64,000 nucleotides of DNA from an uncultured Aquimarina sp. (GTDB lineage Bacteria; Bacteroidota; Bacteroidia; Flavobacteriales; Flavobacteriaceae), in NCBI GenBank assembly GCA_947497175.1, contig CANMFM010000001.1:372001-436000 (forward strand), read 5' to 3'. Every line of letters begins with the position of its first letter. The stretch's first letter is position 1. Below the pieces are notes generated by a model. That model worked only from the letters and a program-made list of their open reading frames with translations. It made no database searches and was not told the DNA's origin. Position numbers and translations under genes: made by a program. Positions 1-9,024 of the stretch are shown piece by piece.

Positions 1-1
1 A

Positions 2-1579
2 ACAGGAGCAGGAATCGCCTTGGATGCAGCTTCTAGAGGATTAAAGGTTTGTTTAATAGAAAAAAATGATTTTGCATCAGGCACCAGTAACAAATCTACT
101 AAACTGATTCATGGAGGGTTACGCTATCTTAAACAAATGGAAATCGGATTGGTTAAAGAATCTGGTAGTGAGAGAGCCACCGTTCATCAATTAGCACCCC
201 ACCTGGTAGTACCCGAAAAGATGTTGTTACCACTGGTAGAAGGAGGAACCTACGGAAAATTTATGGCATCTGTGGGCTTAAAAGTTTATGATTTTCTAGC
301 TAATGTAGAAGGGGCTGACAAGCGAAAAATGTTGACCGCCAAAGAAACCTTAGACAAAGAGCCTTTAATAAATAAAGAAGGTCTTACAGGAGGAGGATAT
401 TATGCTGAGTATAGAACAGATGATGCACGACTTACTATAGAATTATTGAAAAAAGCTGCTTCTTATGGCGCCAATAGCATTAATTATTGCGAGATGACTT
501 CTTTTAATTATAACGAAGAAGGAAAAATAAAAAGTTTACAATGTCTGGATCATAATACGCAAAAATCTTTCACAATAAAATCGAGAAACTTTGTGTCAGC
601 AGCTGGTCCGTGGGTTGATTTATTAAGAGAAAAGGATCACTCTATGAATAGTAAACATCTGCATCTTACTAAAGGAGTGCATTTGGTATTTTCAAGAGAA
701 CGATTTCCACTATCACAATCTATTTATTTTGATGTGCCTGATGGTAGAATGATTTTTGCCATACCTAGGGGAAGAGCGACTTACGTAGGCACTACCGATA
801 CTAATTACACTGCTAATCTAAATAGGGTAGTTGCTACCAAAGAGGATGCCGAGTATTTACTTGAAGCGGTAAATCATATGTTCCCCAAATTAGAACTTAC
901 AACAAAAGATATAGAGTCTAATTGGGCAGGGCTTAGACCATTAATACATGAAGATGGTAAGGATCCATCAGAGTTATCGAGGAAAGATGAAATTTTTGAA
1001 TCAAAAACAGGATTAATTTCTATCGCAGGAGGAAAACTCACCGGATACCGAAAAATGGCACAACGCGTTATTGATACGGTTCTCAAAACAATGAGCAGTA
1101 AAAGAAGAGAACAATTTTCAAAATCGCATACAAAAACAATACCCCTTACAAGTGATCCACTTAAAAATGATGATGAGGTACGTGAGTATTTAGAGCGAGT
1201 TTCGAGACAGCTCAAAGATTTGAAAGTAGAAGATCAATATTATGGTTGGTACTTGGTTTCAACCTATGGAAAACAGACAGATATCATTATAAATAAAGTA
1301 AACTACTTTTTGAATGATGATATAGAAGAACGATTTATCAGAGCTGAGCTTTGGTATGGAATACATCATGAAATGACGAATGGTTTAGCAGACTTCTTTG
1401 TGAGAAGAACCGGTAGATTATACTTTGATATATGGAGCGTACATAAATTTCGATCCATAGTTACAGAAGACATGATTAAATATCTCAAATGGGACGAGAC
1501 CAGGCTAGAGAATGAAAATAAATACTTAGATATGTTATTGCAAGATGCTTCAACATATTATAAAAAGGAATTCAGTTAA
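2..1579 (+). CDS. glpD: Aerobic glycerol-3-phosphate dehydrogenase (5' end outside window)
   Basis: FAD-dependent glycerol-3-phosphate dehydrogenase, which oxidises glycerol 3-phosphate to dihydroxyacetone phosphate and passes electrons to the quinone pool at the inner membrane. The reading frame is open from the first bases, so the start lies upstream; only the end of the dinucleotide-binding motif (TGAGIALDAASRG) is visible. Next come the family segment FASGTSNKSTKLIHGGLRYL, the substrate-domain block YVGTTDTNY, the block SIAGGKLTGYR, and a C-terminal DAO_C-type helical domain. About 525 residues are present, nearly full length. The gene converges on the PAP2 gene and overlaps it by 4 bases. 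The family call is firm; only the N terminus is missing. Confidence 0.93.
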   Translation, partial: TGAGIALDAASRGLKVCLIEKNDFASGTSNKSTKLIHGGLRYLKQMEIGLVKESGSERATVHQLAPHLVVPEKMLLPLVEGGTYGKFMASVGLKVYDFLANVEGADKRKMLTAKETLDKEPLINKEGLTGGGYYAEYRTDDARLTIELLKKAASYGANSINYCEMTSFNYNEEGKIKSLQCLDHNTQKSFTIKSRNFVSAAGPWVDLLREKDHSMNSKHLHLTKGVHLVFSRERFPLSQSIYFDVPDGRMIFAIPRGRATYVGTTDTNYTANLNRVVATKEDAEYLLEAVNHMFPKLELTTKDIESNWAGLRPLIHEDGKDPSELSRKDEIFESKTGLISIAGGKLTGYRKMAQRVIDTVLKTMSSKRREQFSKSHTKTIPLTSDPLKNDDEVREYLERVSRQLKDLKVEDQYYGWYLVSTYGKQTDIIINKVNYFLNDDIEERFIRAELWYGIHHEMTNGLADFFVRRTGRLYFDIWSVHKFRSIVTEDMIKYLKWDETRLENENKYLDMLLQDASTYYKKEFS

Positions 1580-2469
1580 AATCGACCGACAACTCCAATT
1601 TGACTGGCACCTAACCGAAGATTCCATCTAATTTTATGCTTTTTGGCACCATGCACATAACGATCATCTTTCTTTAAATAATTATCAACACTGTCAACAA
1701 TAACAACACTTAAGGCAAGTCCCAGTGTTACGTCTGTTAGCCAATGTGCGCCCTCCCAAAGACGCGATACGGGTGTTACTAATCCCAAAGCATAAATGCC
1801 ACCTTTCACAAACAAATTGTCAAACTGTTTAGCAAATGCATGCGCCGTAGTAAATGAAAGAATCGCATGTCCAGATGGAAAAGAATGGTATCCTGCTCCA
1901 CTTGACCAAAATCGAAAACTCAAACTGCCTTCACCAGTAAGCGGTCTAGCACGCCCTACAGCAGTCTTACTAAGTGTTTGTAAGAGACCGCCTGCTGTTG
2001 CTGATGCAATAAGAAGAACTCCGGTTTTTCTTATTTTTTCATTTTTTGTAAGTAACCCCAGCGTATAAACACTAGTGGTTAAACCATAGTTTAAAAGGGG
2101 TTTTCCAAAACGGAACCCAGCTTCTTTAATAAGATCAGGAACACCACTTCCTTGTTTAATAAAAACGTCATTTGCAGGTTCATCAACTGCAAGTAAGATG
2201 GCATTTCCAGCCATGATGCCACCAAATGTTAACCAATCTTTTCCTTTCCAACGCAATGGGCTGGTATATACATGTTTTACTCCGCCAAATACAGACGCGC
2301 CATCATACTTGATCATTTGCCATCTGCTCATAGTATTCTGAGGATTTTTAATAACTGTACTGTCTTTTGTTTCTTGAGAACTTTCTATCGCTTCAGTATC
2401 TTGAGAATAAACAGTATATAGAGACAGGTGTATTAGTATACTTAGCAATAAGGTTTTATAGTGGATCAT
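1576..2469 (-). CDS. PAP2-family membrane phosphatase
   Basis: 297-residue phosphatase of the PAP2 (phosphatidic acid phosphatase type 2) superfamily, which dephosphorylates lipid phosphates or pyrophosphates at the membrane. All three signature motifs are present: KTAVGRARP (about 168-176), SFPSGH (about 196-201) and SRLWEGAHWLTD (about 235-246, with the catalytic His). The start at 2469 is chosen because it begins a clean signal peptide ending at YSQ; the frame extends 27 codons further upstream without a signal-like start. Transmembrane helices fill the middle. The lipid substrate cannot be read from sequence; undecaprenyl pyrophosphate or phosphatidylglycerophosphate are options. Confidence 0.85.
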   Translation of the reverse strand: MIHYKTLLLSILIHLSLYTVYSQDTEAIESSQETKDSTVIKNPQNTMSRWQMIKYDGASVFGGVKHVYTSPLRWKGKDWLTFGGIMAGNAILLAVDEPANDVFIKQGSGVPDLIKEAGFRFGKPLLNYGLTTSVYTLGLLTKNEKIRKTGVLLIASATAGGLLQTLSKTAVGRARPLTGEGSLSFRFWSSGAGYHSFPSGHAILSFTTAHAFAKQFDNLFVKGGIYALGLVTPVSRLWEGAHWLTDVTLGLALSVVIVDSVDNYLKKDDRYVHGAKKHKIRWNLRLGASQIGVVGRF

Positions 2470-2550
2470 AGTAGAAATTTGCCCAGCAAAAATAATAACT
2501 TTATAAAACAATAATACTTTGGCATTGATATATATTTTACAAAAAATCAT

Positions 2551-2580
2551 AAAAAATGGGTTTATTATAAAAACCCATTT
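2551..2580 (-). terminator. Intrinsic terminator of the 2600-3490 gene
   Basis: Inverted repeat AAATGGGTTT / AAACCCATTT with a 7-base loop. On the minus strand it is followed by a T run, directly downstream of the secreted-protein gene stop at 2600. Confidence 0.75.
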
Positions 2581-2599
2581 ATATACAACGCATTATTTT

Positions 2600-3490
2600 T
2601 TATAAACTTTTTGAAAGTAAAAATTGTTCAAGCACATATTTCATAGAAGATTTCCACCTTTGTGGTTGTTTTGGGGTATCATAATTTTTAATAGGTTCAT
2701 TGGCCATTAGCTCCTCAGTAAAAGTAACATTATATTTCTCAGATGTAGCATCATATAATTTAAATGATATAACTGTTTTTGTACCAGAAGAAGCAGGTGC
2801 TGTTGCGTTACTATTTGAGTAAAAGCTGCTAGCATTGTTTTTATTTTTTTGAGAAGAAGATTCTTTCAGTTCTGCACTCAAAAGAAACTCTGTTCCAAGA
2901 ATTTTCCTAAGATCTTCGGGGCTGGATTCTCTAAGCTGTTTGTGGTTAATACCACTATTTATAAGTTTATCTATAGTAGTATTCATACTCTGTACCTGAA
3001 TACCATACTGACTAGCATTTTTTTCCAAAAAACTTGTGGCATAGGTGGTGGCTTCTCCGGATAATCGGTCTTCGTATTTTCCATTTTTCATAAATGAAAA
3101 AGGAATGACGGCTAGTGTATTTTCTTTATGTTGTGGCAACAAATAGATATCTTCTTTGGGGATCAAAGGGTTTTTTTGTTCTGCGGGATTGTTATTTCTA
3201 TTTGAAAATGAACTTTCTTTAGGTAAAGCTCCAGTTGCTTTTGAAGCGTTAAAAGCTTGAGTTCTTCCACTGGCAAAGACTATTTTTTGAAGGTTGCTCA
3301 CATTTATTTCATTTATTACACTTTCTCCAGGGTAATTAAAGCTAATAGCTTCATCGGTAACCTTAACTACTTTTGCTTGGATAAGTTGACCATCAGATGT
3401 GACTATAATGTCATTGTTCGATATATTTCCTTGAGAAAATATCGTTGTAGAACATAGTAAACAAATTAATAAAACTAAACTTTTCATCAT
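2600..3490 (-). CDS. Secreted protein of unknown function, CsgG-like fold possible
   Basis: 296 residues with a Sec signal peptide (MMKSLVLLICLLCSTTIFSQ). The first mature segment (about 25-75) looks like a small beta domain seen in Bacteroidota secreted proteins (NDIIVTSDGQLIQAKVVKV). The second (about 120-290) starts TLAVIPFSF and continues through a helix and a GTEFLLSAELKE strand, resembling the TLAVLPF...GTDYVLTGSL layout of CsgG/TolB-N-type domains. A Ser/Asn-rich linker lies around 215-235. No catalytic motif is seen. The CsgG-like idea is inference from the strand pattern, not an established match. It stands alone between two non-coding regions. Confidence 0.7.
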   Translation of the reverse strand: MMKSLVLLICLLCSTTIFSQGNISNNDIIVTSDGQLIQAKVVKVTDEAISFNYPGESVINEINVSNLQKIVFASGRTQAFNASKATGALPKESSFSNRNNNPAEQKNPLIPKEDIYLLPQHKENTLAVIPFSFMKNGKYEDRLSGEATTYATSFLEKNASQYGIQVQSMNTTIDKLINSGINHKQLRESSPEDLRKILGTEFLLSAELKESSSQKNKNNASSFYSNSNATAPASSGTKTVISFKLYDATSEKYNVTFTEELMANEPIKNYDTPKQPQRWKSSMKYVLEQFLLSKSL

Positions 3491-4335
3491 GCCATTTTTT
3501 AGAGAATTAATTTAAAAAATAAAGGTTGTTTTGTTGACAATCAAATCGTTAAATGAAATACAATTTTGTTATTTTTAACAATAGAGATTGTTGAACAAAA
3601 ATTCAGGAAATGTTACTTCGATTAAAATATCTTGGATCACAACATGATAGTACGTATTTCTGCAATTGCGTCTTATTATGAATGATTCTTTTCGGGAAAT
3701 TTCACTGCATTTTTATGCTAATACAGTATCAAAATGTATACCATGTAAAAGATATAAAATGTTAATTAACAGTAAATTAGTATTAAGTATAGGGGTTGTT
3801 GAGATTGTGCTTATATTGTGCTAAACTTCTCACATTCATTTGATATTTTAACAGCGATTGCTTTTAAGATCATTAGAATATCAGGATGTCGAATGCCTAA
3901 TTTTTTGGTTCTTACTTATTTCTTGAGATGCCTTTAGGAAAACCCGATATATAATACTTTTCTATAACATGTTGCGCATCGATAATTTATTTTCTACCAA
4001 AATTAGCCAATTCTCGTGCTTCGATATAAGAGGTATATAGAGCCCTTCATCAAGCTCAGGATGACAAGGAGTATTGGTAAAAAAGCAATTCTTATTATCC
4101 CCAATTAATTTGAGGGTAGGCTTTTCGTCTCCATTTCATTATAATAACACACTAGAATTGATGCATTGTTATTGTATTTTTCTTAAATGCACAACGAGTT
4201 TACGGCATAATACTTCATGAGTTGCTGGTGATGGCGAATAAAGCAAACGTCGGTTATAAGCTGCTTTCTTTCATAACTCGTAAACAGATAATAGATGTTT
4301 TGCGAACGTGTATAAAAAATGATAAAACAATATTT
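3491..4335. other. Gene-free region upstream of aceA
   Basis: About 850 bases with no credible coding frame on either strand: stops are frequent and no family is recognisable. It holds a copy of a dispersed-type sequence at 4045-4066 (see findings) and an operator half-site at 4302-4309. It may be an eroded gene remnant, but I see no protein similarity to support that. Confidence 0.5.
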
Positions 4336-4349
4336 AGCGAACGTTCGCT
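4336..4349. promoter_or_regulatory. Glyoxylate-regulon operator (aceA copy)
   Basis: Perfect 14-bp palindrome AGCGAACGTTCGCT. The same palindrome lies at 28265-28278 before aceB, in the same orientation relative to the gene; about 23 bp around it are identical and similarity continues for about 36 bp. It abuts the -33 element of the aceA promoter. A second GCGAACGT half-site lies 35 bp upstream (4302-4309). The binding protein is inferred to be the ScfR/RamB-like regulator at 28335. Confidence 0.75.
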
Positions 4350-4379
4350 TGTTTTTTAAAAAACTTTATTTTATGTTTG
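4348..4379 (+). promoter_or_regulatory. aceA promoter (Bacteroidota type)
   Basis: -33 CTTG (4348-4351), 20-base spacer, -7 TATGTTTG (4372-4379), matching the TTTG / TAnnTTTG pattern known for Bacteroidota sigma-A promoters. The aceB promoter has the same 20-base spacing. A transcript from here would have a leader of about 280 nt before aceA. Confidence 0.65.
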
Positions 4380-4400
4380 TCAGGACAAAAGCAATTAGTT

Positions 4401-4553
4401 ATGCAAAATTCAGTGTTGAAAAAGTATGATTTTCAGTTTATTAATGTGGTGACTCCATACTGTTTAGAGTCGAATGCTAATAAAAATCAAGACTCTTTCA
4501 TCACATTAAAAAATAGAATACCATGTCAATCTGTTTTTAAAGAAGAGTTTTAA
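4401..4553 (+). CDS. Possible 50-residue leader ORF upstream of aceA
   Basis: An ATG-started frame of 50 codons ending in TAA lies in the predicted aceA leader, its ATG about 20 bases after the -7 element. The product begins MQNSVLKKYDFQF and ends SVFKEEF; no signal peptide, membrane segment or known family is seen. It could be a leader peptide or small protein co-transcribed with aceA, or chance in AT-rich DNA. No ribosome-binding site is obvious, as is common in Bacteroidota. Confidence 0.3.
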   Translation: MQNSVLKKYDFQFINVVTPYCLESNANKNQDSFITLKNRIPCQSVFKEEF

Positions 4554-4668
4554 GGATTTCTAAAAATTAAGTGTATCGATAAATAACAAAATACCTTGAA
4601 CCTGCTGTAGTAGTTTTAAGAAAATAATTATCAAAATTTCGAATAACCCAAATAACAAAAGTAAGATT

Positions 4669-6300
4669 ATGAAAAATTTAGCACAAAGTGACTATCGTTC
4701 AGCATTACAAACTGTAAGAGATCTTAAGGAAAAGTATGGTAATACGTGGAATTCAATAAATCCTGAAAGTGCGGCTAGAATGGTTGCTCAGAATCAGTTT
4801 AGAACTGGTTTGGATATCGCGAAGTATACAGCTGCTATTATGCGAAAAGATATGGCAGCGTATGACGCAGACGCATCAGCATACACCCAGTCTCTTGGCT
4901 GCTGGCATGGGTTTGTGGCTCAGCAAAAAATGATTGCTGTCAAAAAACACCACAAAACAACGAGTAAAAGATATTTATATCTTTCAGGTTGGATGGTAGC
5001 AGCACTGCGTTCTGAATTTGGACCACTACCTGATCAGTCTATGCATGAAAAAACTGCTGTTTCTGGACTTATTGAAGAAATTTATGATTTCTTACGTCAG
5101 GCAGATGCTATTGAGTTAAATGATTTGTTTAGAAGACTTGAAAATGGGGAAGATGTACAAGATCAAATTGATAATTTTGAAACACATGTGGTACCAATTA
5201 TAGCAGATATTGATGCCGGTTTTGGTAATGAGGAAGCGACATATTTATTAGCAAAAAAAATGATACAGGCAGGAGCTTGTGCTATTCAAATTGAAAATCA
5301 AGTTTCTGATGCTAAACAATGCGGTCATCAAGACGGTAAAGTAACCGTTCCACATGAAGATTTTATTGCTAAATTAAACGCGGTTAGATATGCATTTTTA
5401 GAACTAGGTGTAGATGAGGGAGTTGTCGTGGCGAGAACAGATTCTGAAGGAGCAGGACTTACCCAAAAACTACCAGTAAGTCAGGAGCCAGGAGACTTAG
5501 CCTCGCAATATTTAGCCTTTGTGGATGCTGAAGAGGTGGCCATAGAAGATGCTAAAGAGGATGATGTGTTATTGAAAAGAGATGGTAAATTAGTTCGTCC
5601 GATACGCCTGCCAAATGGTTTGTATAAATTTAAAGATGGCTCTAATATAGATAGAGTAGTGTTAGATTGTATTACTAGTCTTCAGAATGGTGCAGATCTT
5701 TTATGGATTGAAACGCCTACACCAAATGTTAAGCAAATTGCTCATATGGTAAATAGAGTAAAAGAAGTTGTGCCTAACGCTAAATTGGTTTATAATAATT
5801 CGCCATCTTTTAATTGGACCCTAAACTTCCGTAATCAAGCGTATGAAGAAATGTTAGCACAAGGAAAAGATGTATCTGATTATGATCAAAATAACTTGAT
5901 GGATGCAAAGTATGACAATTCAGAACTTTGCAAGATAGCAGATGAAAAAATTAGAACGTTCCAAATTGATGGCGCAAGAGAAGCAGGTATTTTTCATCAC
6001 TTAATTACGCTACCAACATATCATACTACAGCATTACACATGAATGATCTAACCGAAGGATATTTTGGAGAAGAGGGTATGCTGGCTTATGTAAAAGGAG
6101 TTCAGAGACAAGAAATTCGCAAAGGCGTGTCTTGTGTTAAACACCAAAGAATGGCAGGTTCTGACCTTGGAGATGACCATAAGACATTTTTTGCAGGTGA
6201 GAAAGCTTTAAAAGCCGGAGGAGAAAAGAATACCTCAAATCAATTTGAAGTAGATTCAAATGAAAACACTGTTGATGAAGAATTAGTTGCGGTTATATAA
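4669..6300 (+). CDS. aceA: Isocitrate lyase, long form (subfamily like the Pseudomonas enzyme)
   Basis: 543-residue isocitrate lyase, which cleaves isocitrate to succinate and glyoxylate, the first glyoxylate-shunt step needed for growth on acetate or fatty acids. The catalytic loop is KQCGHQ (K216-H220, C218 the active-site Cys); the Gln at the second position and the length above 520 residues are typical of the long Pseudomonas-type subfamily rather than the E. coli KKCGH form. Metal and substrate motifs IADIDAGFG and VVARTDSEGAGL are present. The long leader and shared operator tie it to aceB at 26615-28213 although the genes are 22 kb apart. It is followed at once by a strong terminator, so it is monocistronic. 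Confidence 0.96.
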   Translation: MKNLAQSDYRSALQTVRDLKEKYGNTWNSINPESAARMVAQNQFRTGLDIAKYTAAIMRKDMAAYDADASAYTQSLGCWHGFVAQQKMIAVKKHHKTTSKRYLYLSGWMVAALRSEFGPLPDQSMHEKTAVSGLIEEIYDFLRQADAIELNDLFRRLENGEDVQDQIDNFETHVVPIIADIDAGFGNEEATYLLAKKMIQAGACAIQIENQVSDAKQCGHQDGKVTVPHEDFIAKLNAVRYAFLELGVDEGVVVARTDSEGAGLTQKLPVSQEPGDLASQYLAFVDAEEVAIEDAKEDDVLLKRDGKLVRPIRLPNGLYKFKDGSNIDRVVLDCITSLQNGADLLWIETPTPNVKQIAHMVNRVKEVVPNAKLVYNNSPSFNWTLNFRNQAYEEMLAQGKDVSDYDQNNLMDAKYDNSELCKIADEKIRTFQIDGAREAGIFHHLITLPTYHTTALHMNDLTEGYFGEEGMLAYVKGVQRQEIRKGVSCVKHQRMAGSDLGDDHKTFFAGEKALKAGGEKNTSNQFEVDSNENTVDEELVAVI

Positions 6301-6363
6301 CCTTTCAAAAACACGTAAAAAAGAATACAATTGAAATACATTTATTCTTTAATTAGTTAAACC

Positions 6364-6396
6364 AAGACACACTCAATTTTGAGTGTGTCTTTCTTT
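6364..6396 (+). terminator. aceA terminator
   Basis: Near-perfect 13-bp stem (AAGACACACTCAA / TTGAGTGTGTCTT) followed by a T-rich tail. Confidence 0.85.
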
Positions 6397-6902
6397 TGCG
6401 ATTAATTTAGTCCCTTTTTGAATTGAAATTATCCTAACTCTTAGTATAACTATTTGATCTTGTTTTTAGAAAATGAAATATGGTGTGCCATTATTATTTA
6501 ACATATGATTTGGAGATAATGCTCAAGTTAACGGTATCTTTACCATGATAAAATTCGAAAGGCTTCAATTTAATCTTGTTTTTTCAAATTCAATATTCTT
6601 TTTCTGCTCTCTTTTTTTCTCGGCAATAGTGCAAAAACATTTTTAAGCTAGCTATAAATAGCATCTCAATCAAGATATTGTTTATATAATAAAACAAGTC
6701 TTTACAATCAGGTTTTTATATTTCTTTCTCAATTTCATTACGTAATAGGTTTCCTTGCATTATGAATAAAGGAGGCTTAAATCAAAATGAAAAACGCTGA
6801 AAGACCTTAAATTTCTCGAGATAACAAACTCGATTTTTTAAAAACTATAGCGAAACCGTATACATAGTTATATCGATTAAACATTAAATAAAATAATAAA
6901 TT
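6397..6902. other. Gene-free region before the cold-shock gene
   Basis: No coding frame is supported. The last 120 bases are A-rich and probably form the 5' leader of the cold-shock gene. I see no clear hairpin or cold-box motif. Confidence 0.45.
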
Positions 6903-7100
6903 ATGAAAGAAGGAACAGTAAAATTTTTCAATAATGCCAAAGGATTTGGTTTTATTAAACTAAAGGATTCTGATGAGGATGTTTTTGTACACCAAAGCGG
7001 TATTATAGATGAAATTCAGGAGAATGACAACGTAAAATTTACCATGGAAAGAGGTCAAAAGGGAATGAGCGCGATCAATGTAGAGTTGGTCAAACAATAG
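6903..7100 (+). CDS. Cold-shock domain protein (CspA family)
   Basis: 65-residue single cold-shock domain, an OB-fold that binds single-stranded RNA or DNA and melts RNA structure. RNP1 (KGFGFIKL) and RNP2 (VFVHQSGI) are both present in order, with the family start KEGTVKFFN. Length is typical. It is a single-gene unit: a long A-rich leader upstream and an intrinsic terminator 23 bases after the stop. Confidence 0.95.
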   Translation: MKEGTVKFFNNAKGFGFIKLKDSDEDVFVHQSGIIDEIQENDNVKFTMERGQKGMSAINVELVKQ

Positions 7101-7122
7101 GTCTATACTTGCACAAATATGT

Positions 7123-7151
7123 AAAAGCCATCTTCAATAGATGGCTTTTTA
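7123..7151 (+). terminator. Terminator of the cold-shock gene
   Basis: 11-bp perfect stem AAAAGCCATCT / AGATGGCTTTT, 5-base loop, T tail. Confidence 0.85.
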
Positions 7152-7285
7152 TGTCTAATTTCCTGCGTTTCGTTTTAATTTTAATCACCTTAAATTCAAT
7201 TTCGAACATAATAGAAATATTAGGGTCGCATTAAGATGCTAACCCATATCTTCTGAAAGTAATTTTACCTTGTAAAGAACAAAAA

Positions 7286-7636
7286 ATGACCATGCGAATA
7301 AAGCTATTTTTACTAATGCTAATTTTATATACTATCTCTTATTCTCAGGGGGAAGTAAACCAATTAAGACAACTAGAGGCGTTGTATCAAGGGCAAGTTG
7401 GGGACGGATATTCGTTTTGTTATAAAAGCGGATCTGGATTAGAAAAAATAGTAGTATTTGACGAAATTCTATCTGTTATACTGAAAAAATATCCTTTGCA
7501 TAGCGATAAACATGTCGGAGAAAATTTCCTTATCTCGTTTACCAGGGATAGTATTATTGAAGAAAAAACAAAGAAAGAAGTGTCTACCATACTTCGTTTA
7601 CAAAAGCTTGCGAAAGGGCATCAACTTCAAAAATAA
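7286..7636 (+). CDS. Small secreted protein, unknown function
   Basis: 116 residues with a clear signal peptide (IKLFLLMLILYTISYSQ); the second Met at 7292 is an equally good start. The mature part has no family I recognise. It contains a region resembling short Bacteroidota secreted proteins near AraC-type regulators (GDGYSFCYKSGSGLEKIVVFD). Stops just before a degraded AraC-type gene. Confidence 0.55.
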   Translation: MTMRIKLFLLMLILYTISYSQGEVNQLRQLEALYQGQVGDGYSFCYKSGSGLEKIVVFDEILSVILKKYPLHSDKHVGENFLISFTRDSIIEEKTKKEVSTILRLQKLAKGHQLQK

Positions 7637-7698
7637 TAGAGAGTATTAATCTTCAGTATATAAACGATTACCTCACTAAAATATAACCGCATGTCGAT

Positions 7699-8095
7699 AT
7701 GAGCACAAAACTATTCATGACTATTCATAAAATACATGGTCAGTTTACGGTGCAAACTTATGGTCAAGGAAGAGTTAAAAAAACTTGGATTGCATGATGT
7801 CGTTTTGGAACTGGGTGTTATTGAACTTTTAGAAGATATTACTAAAGATCAACGTATGCAATTGAAGCAAAACCTTAGTAAATCTGGCTTAAAATTGATG
7901 GAAAATAAGAAAAGTATACTTATTGAAAAGATCAGAAACGTAATTATCGAAATGATCCATTATACAGAAGAATTACCGAAAGTCAATTATTCTGATTATA
8001 TAAGCGAAAAAGCCGGTTACAAGTATACATATTTGGAAAATATATTTTCAGAAGTAAAAGGAATTATAATTCTTATTTGTGTTATGATATGTTGA
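7699..8095 (+). pseudogene. Degraded small AraC-type regulator
   Basis: The frame from 7736 matches the N-terminal half of a flavobacterial family of about 190-residue AraC-like proteins (YMVSLRCKLMVKEELKKLGL, then SDYISEKAGY and FSEVKGI). Two lesions are visible. First, a 10-bp tandem duplication (ACTATTCATG / ACTATTCATA, about 7710-7729) separates the natural ATG at 7699 from the rest and shifts the frame; removing one copy restores MSTKLFIKYMVSLRCK. Second, the frame ends 10 residues after FSEVKG, so the whole helix-turn-helix DNA-binding domain is missing. I recognise the family from memory of its conserved blocks. Confidence 0.72.
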
Positions 8096-8116
8096 CAGTT
8101 TTTAATGCTTTACATT

Positions 8117-8154
8117 AAAAAGACTGTCCAAATCTTTGTTGACAGCCTTTTTTT
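8117..8154 (+). terminator. Terminator after the AraC remnant
   Basis: Stem AAAAGACTGTC / GACAGCCTTTT with one mismatch, then a run of seven T. A surviving terminator supports the view that the upstream gene was once complete or cut just before its end. Confidence 0.65.
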
Positions 8155-8180
8155 GGTAGTATCTCAGTAGAATTAGTAAA

Positions 8181-8483
8181 TTAATGTAATTTTTTTATCT
8201 CTATTGAGTCAATGATCTCATTGATTCTCTTTCTAATTGCTTTACGATCTTCGGGATTATCAACTTCTTCTAATGCATCTCTAAAGTTTTCCATAGCATC
8301 TTCAATGTTCTTTGCTGCCGATCCTATATGATCTGATGCATCCTCAATGTCATCTGCTCTATCTTCTAATTTTTCAGACTTATTTTCTAGTTTAGTTTCT
8401 AGGCGCTCGATGTTGTTTTCTTTACAAGAGATAAAAAGACCTAAACTGATTATCGTTATAATACTTAAGATTTGATTTTTCAT
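8181..8483 (-). CDS. Small coiled-coil lipoprotein
   Basis: 100 residues. A lipoprotein signal (IISLGLFISC, Cys20) is followed by a highly charged helical stretch (about 24-95) with heptad spacing, predicted as coiled coil. No family is recognised. Its place beside the DUF2383 and Pmp3/YqaE genes suggests a stress-related envelope role, which is inference only. Confidence 0.65.
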   Translation of the reverse strand: MKNQILSIITIISLGLFISCKENNIERLETKLENKSEKLEDRADDIEDASDHIGSAAKNIEDAMENFRDALEEVDNPEDRKAIRKRINEIIDSIEIKKLH

Positions 8484-8518
8484 TTGAATTATTTTTAATT
8501 ATTGTTGCTTCATTTACA

Positions 8519-8543
8519 ATAAAAGCTCCAACAACGGAGCCTT
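8519..8543 (-). terminator. Terminator downstream of the DUF2383 gene
   Basis: GCTCC / GGAGC stem with a 6-base loop; on the minus strand it continues into TTTTATTG. Confidence 0.55.
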
Positions 8544-8574
8544 CATTATCATAATTTTCTTTTTTGCCTTGCTG

Positions 8575-9024
8575 CTAATCCTCAATATCTTCAAGAATTC
8601 TATTTTTTTCAATATCCCTCTTAATCTGATCCCTTTGTTGACTTAATAATGTTCTTAAATCGGTTGGGATACCATCCTCTTCAAGAAGGTCATCATACTC
8701 ATCTACAGCTGCTTTATCTCCTTTGATAGATTCTTCTAGCATAGACTCATCATCGTCTGCAGAGAATAGGGACTTTATATCCATCCAAGCCCTGTGAATG
8801 GTTCCTGTAAATGAGCCGTCCTCATCAAAATCTGTAAAATTAGCCTTCATTTTATTTTTGAGCTCTAAATTAAATTGTTTTCTTTCTCTAGATTTTCGCT
8901 CAAAATATTTCTTTAAAGACGAATTTTCGGCATTTTCTGCTGCCTTTGCAAATCCTTTTTCTGCATCTTTGTTTTTTTCTAAAACCTCTTCCAGTTCTTC
9001 AAGAACTTCATTGTGTGTACTCAT
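8575..9024 (-). CDS. PA2169-family four-helix-bundle protein (DUF2383)
   Basis: 149-residue ferritin-like four-helix bundle of the PA2169/DUF2383 type. The pattern of N-terminal helix, E-K-Y-F-x-x-K-S-x-E-R helix, central W (SFTGTIHRAWMDIKSLF, about 71-87), and acidic helix with a C-terminal QRDQIKRD helix fits the family. Function is unknown; these genes are commonly found with stress-induced genes, as here with Pmp3/YqaE and catalase. Cytoplasmic, no signal peptide. Confidence 0.85.
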   Translation of the reverse strand: MSTHNEVLEELEEVLEKNKDAEKGFAKAAENAENSSLKKYFERKSRERKQFNLELKNKMKANFTDFDEDGSFTGTIHRAWMDIKSLFSADDDESMLEESIKGDKAAVDEYDDLLEEDGIPTDLRTLLSQQRDQIKRDIEKNRILEDIED

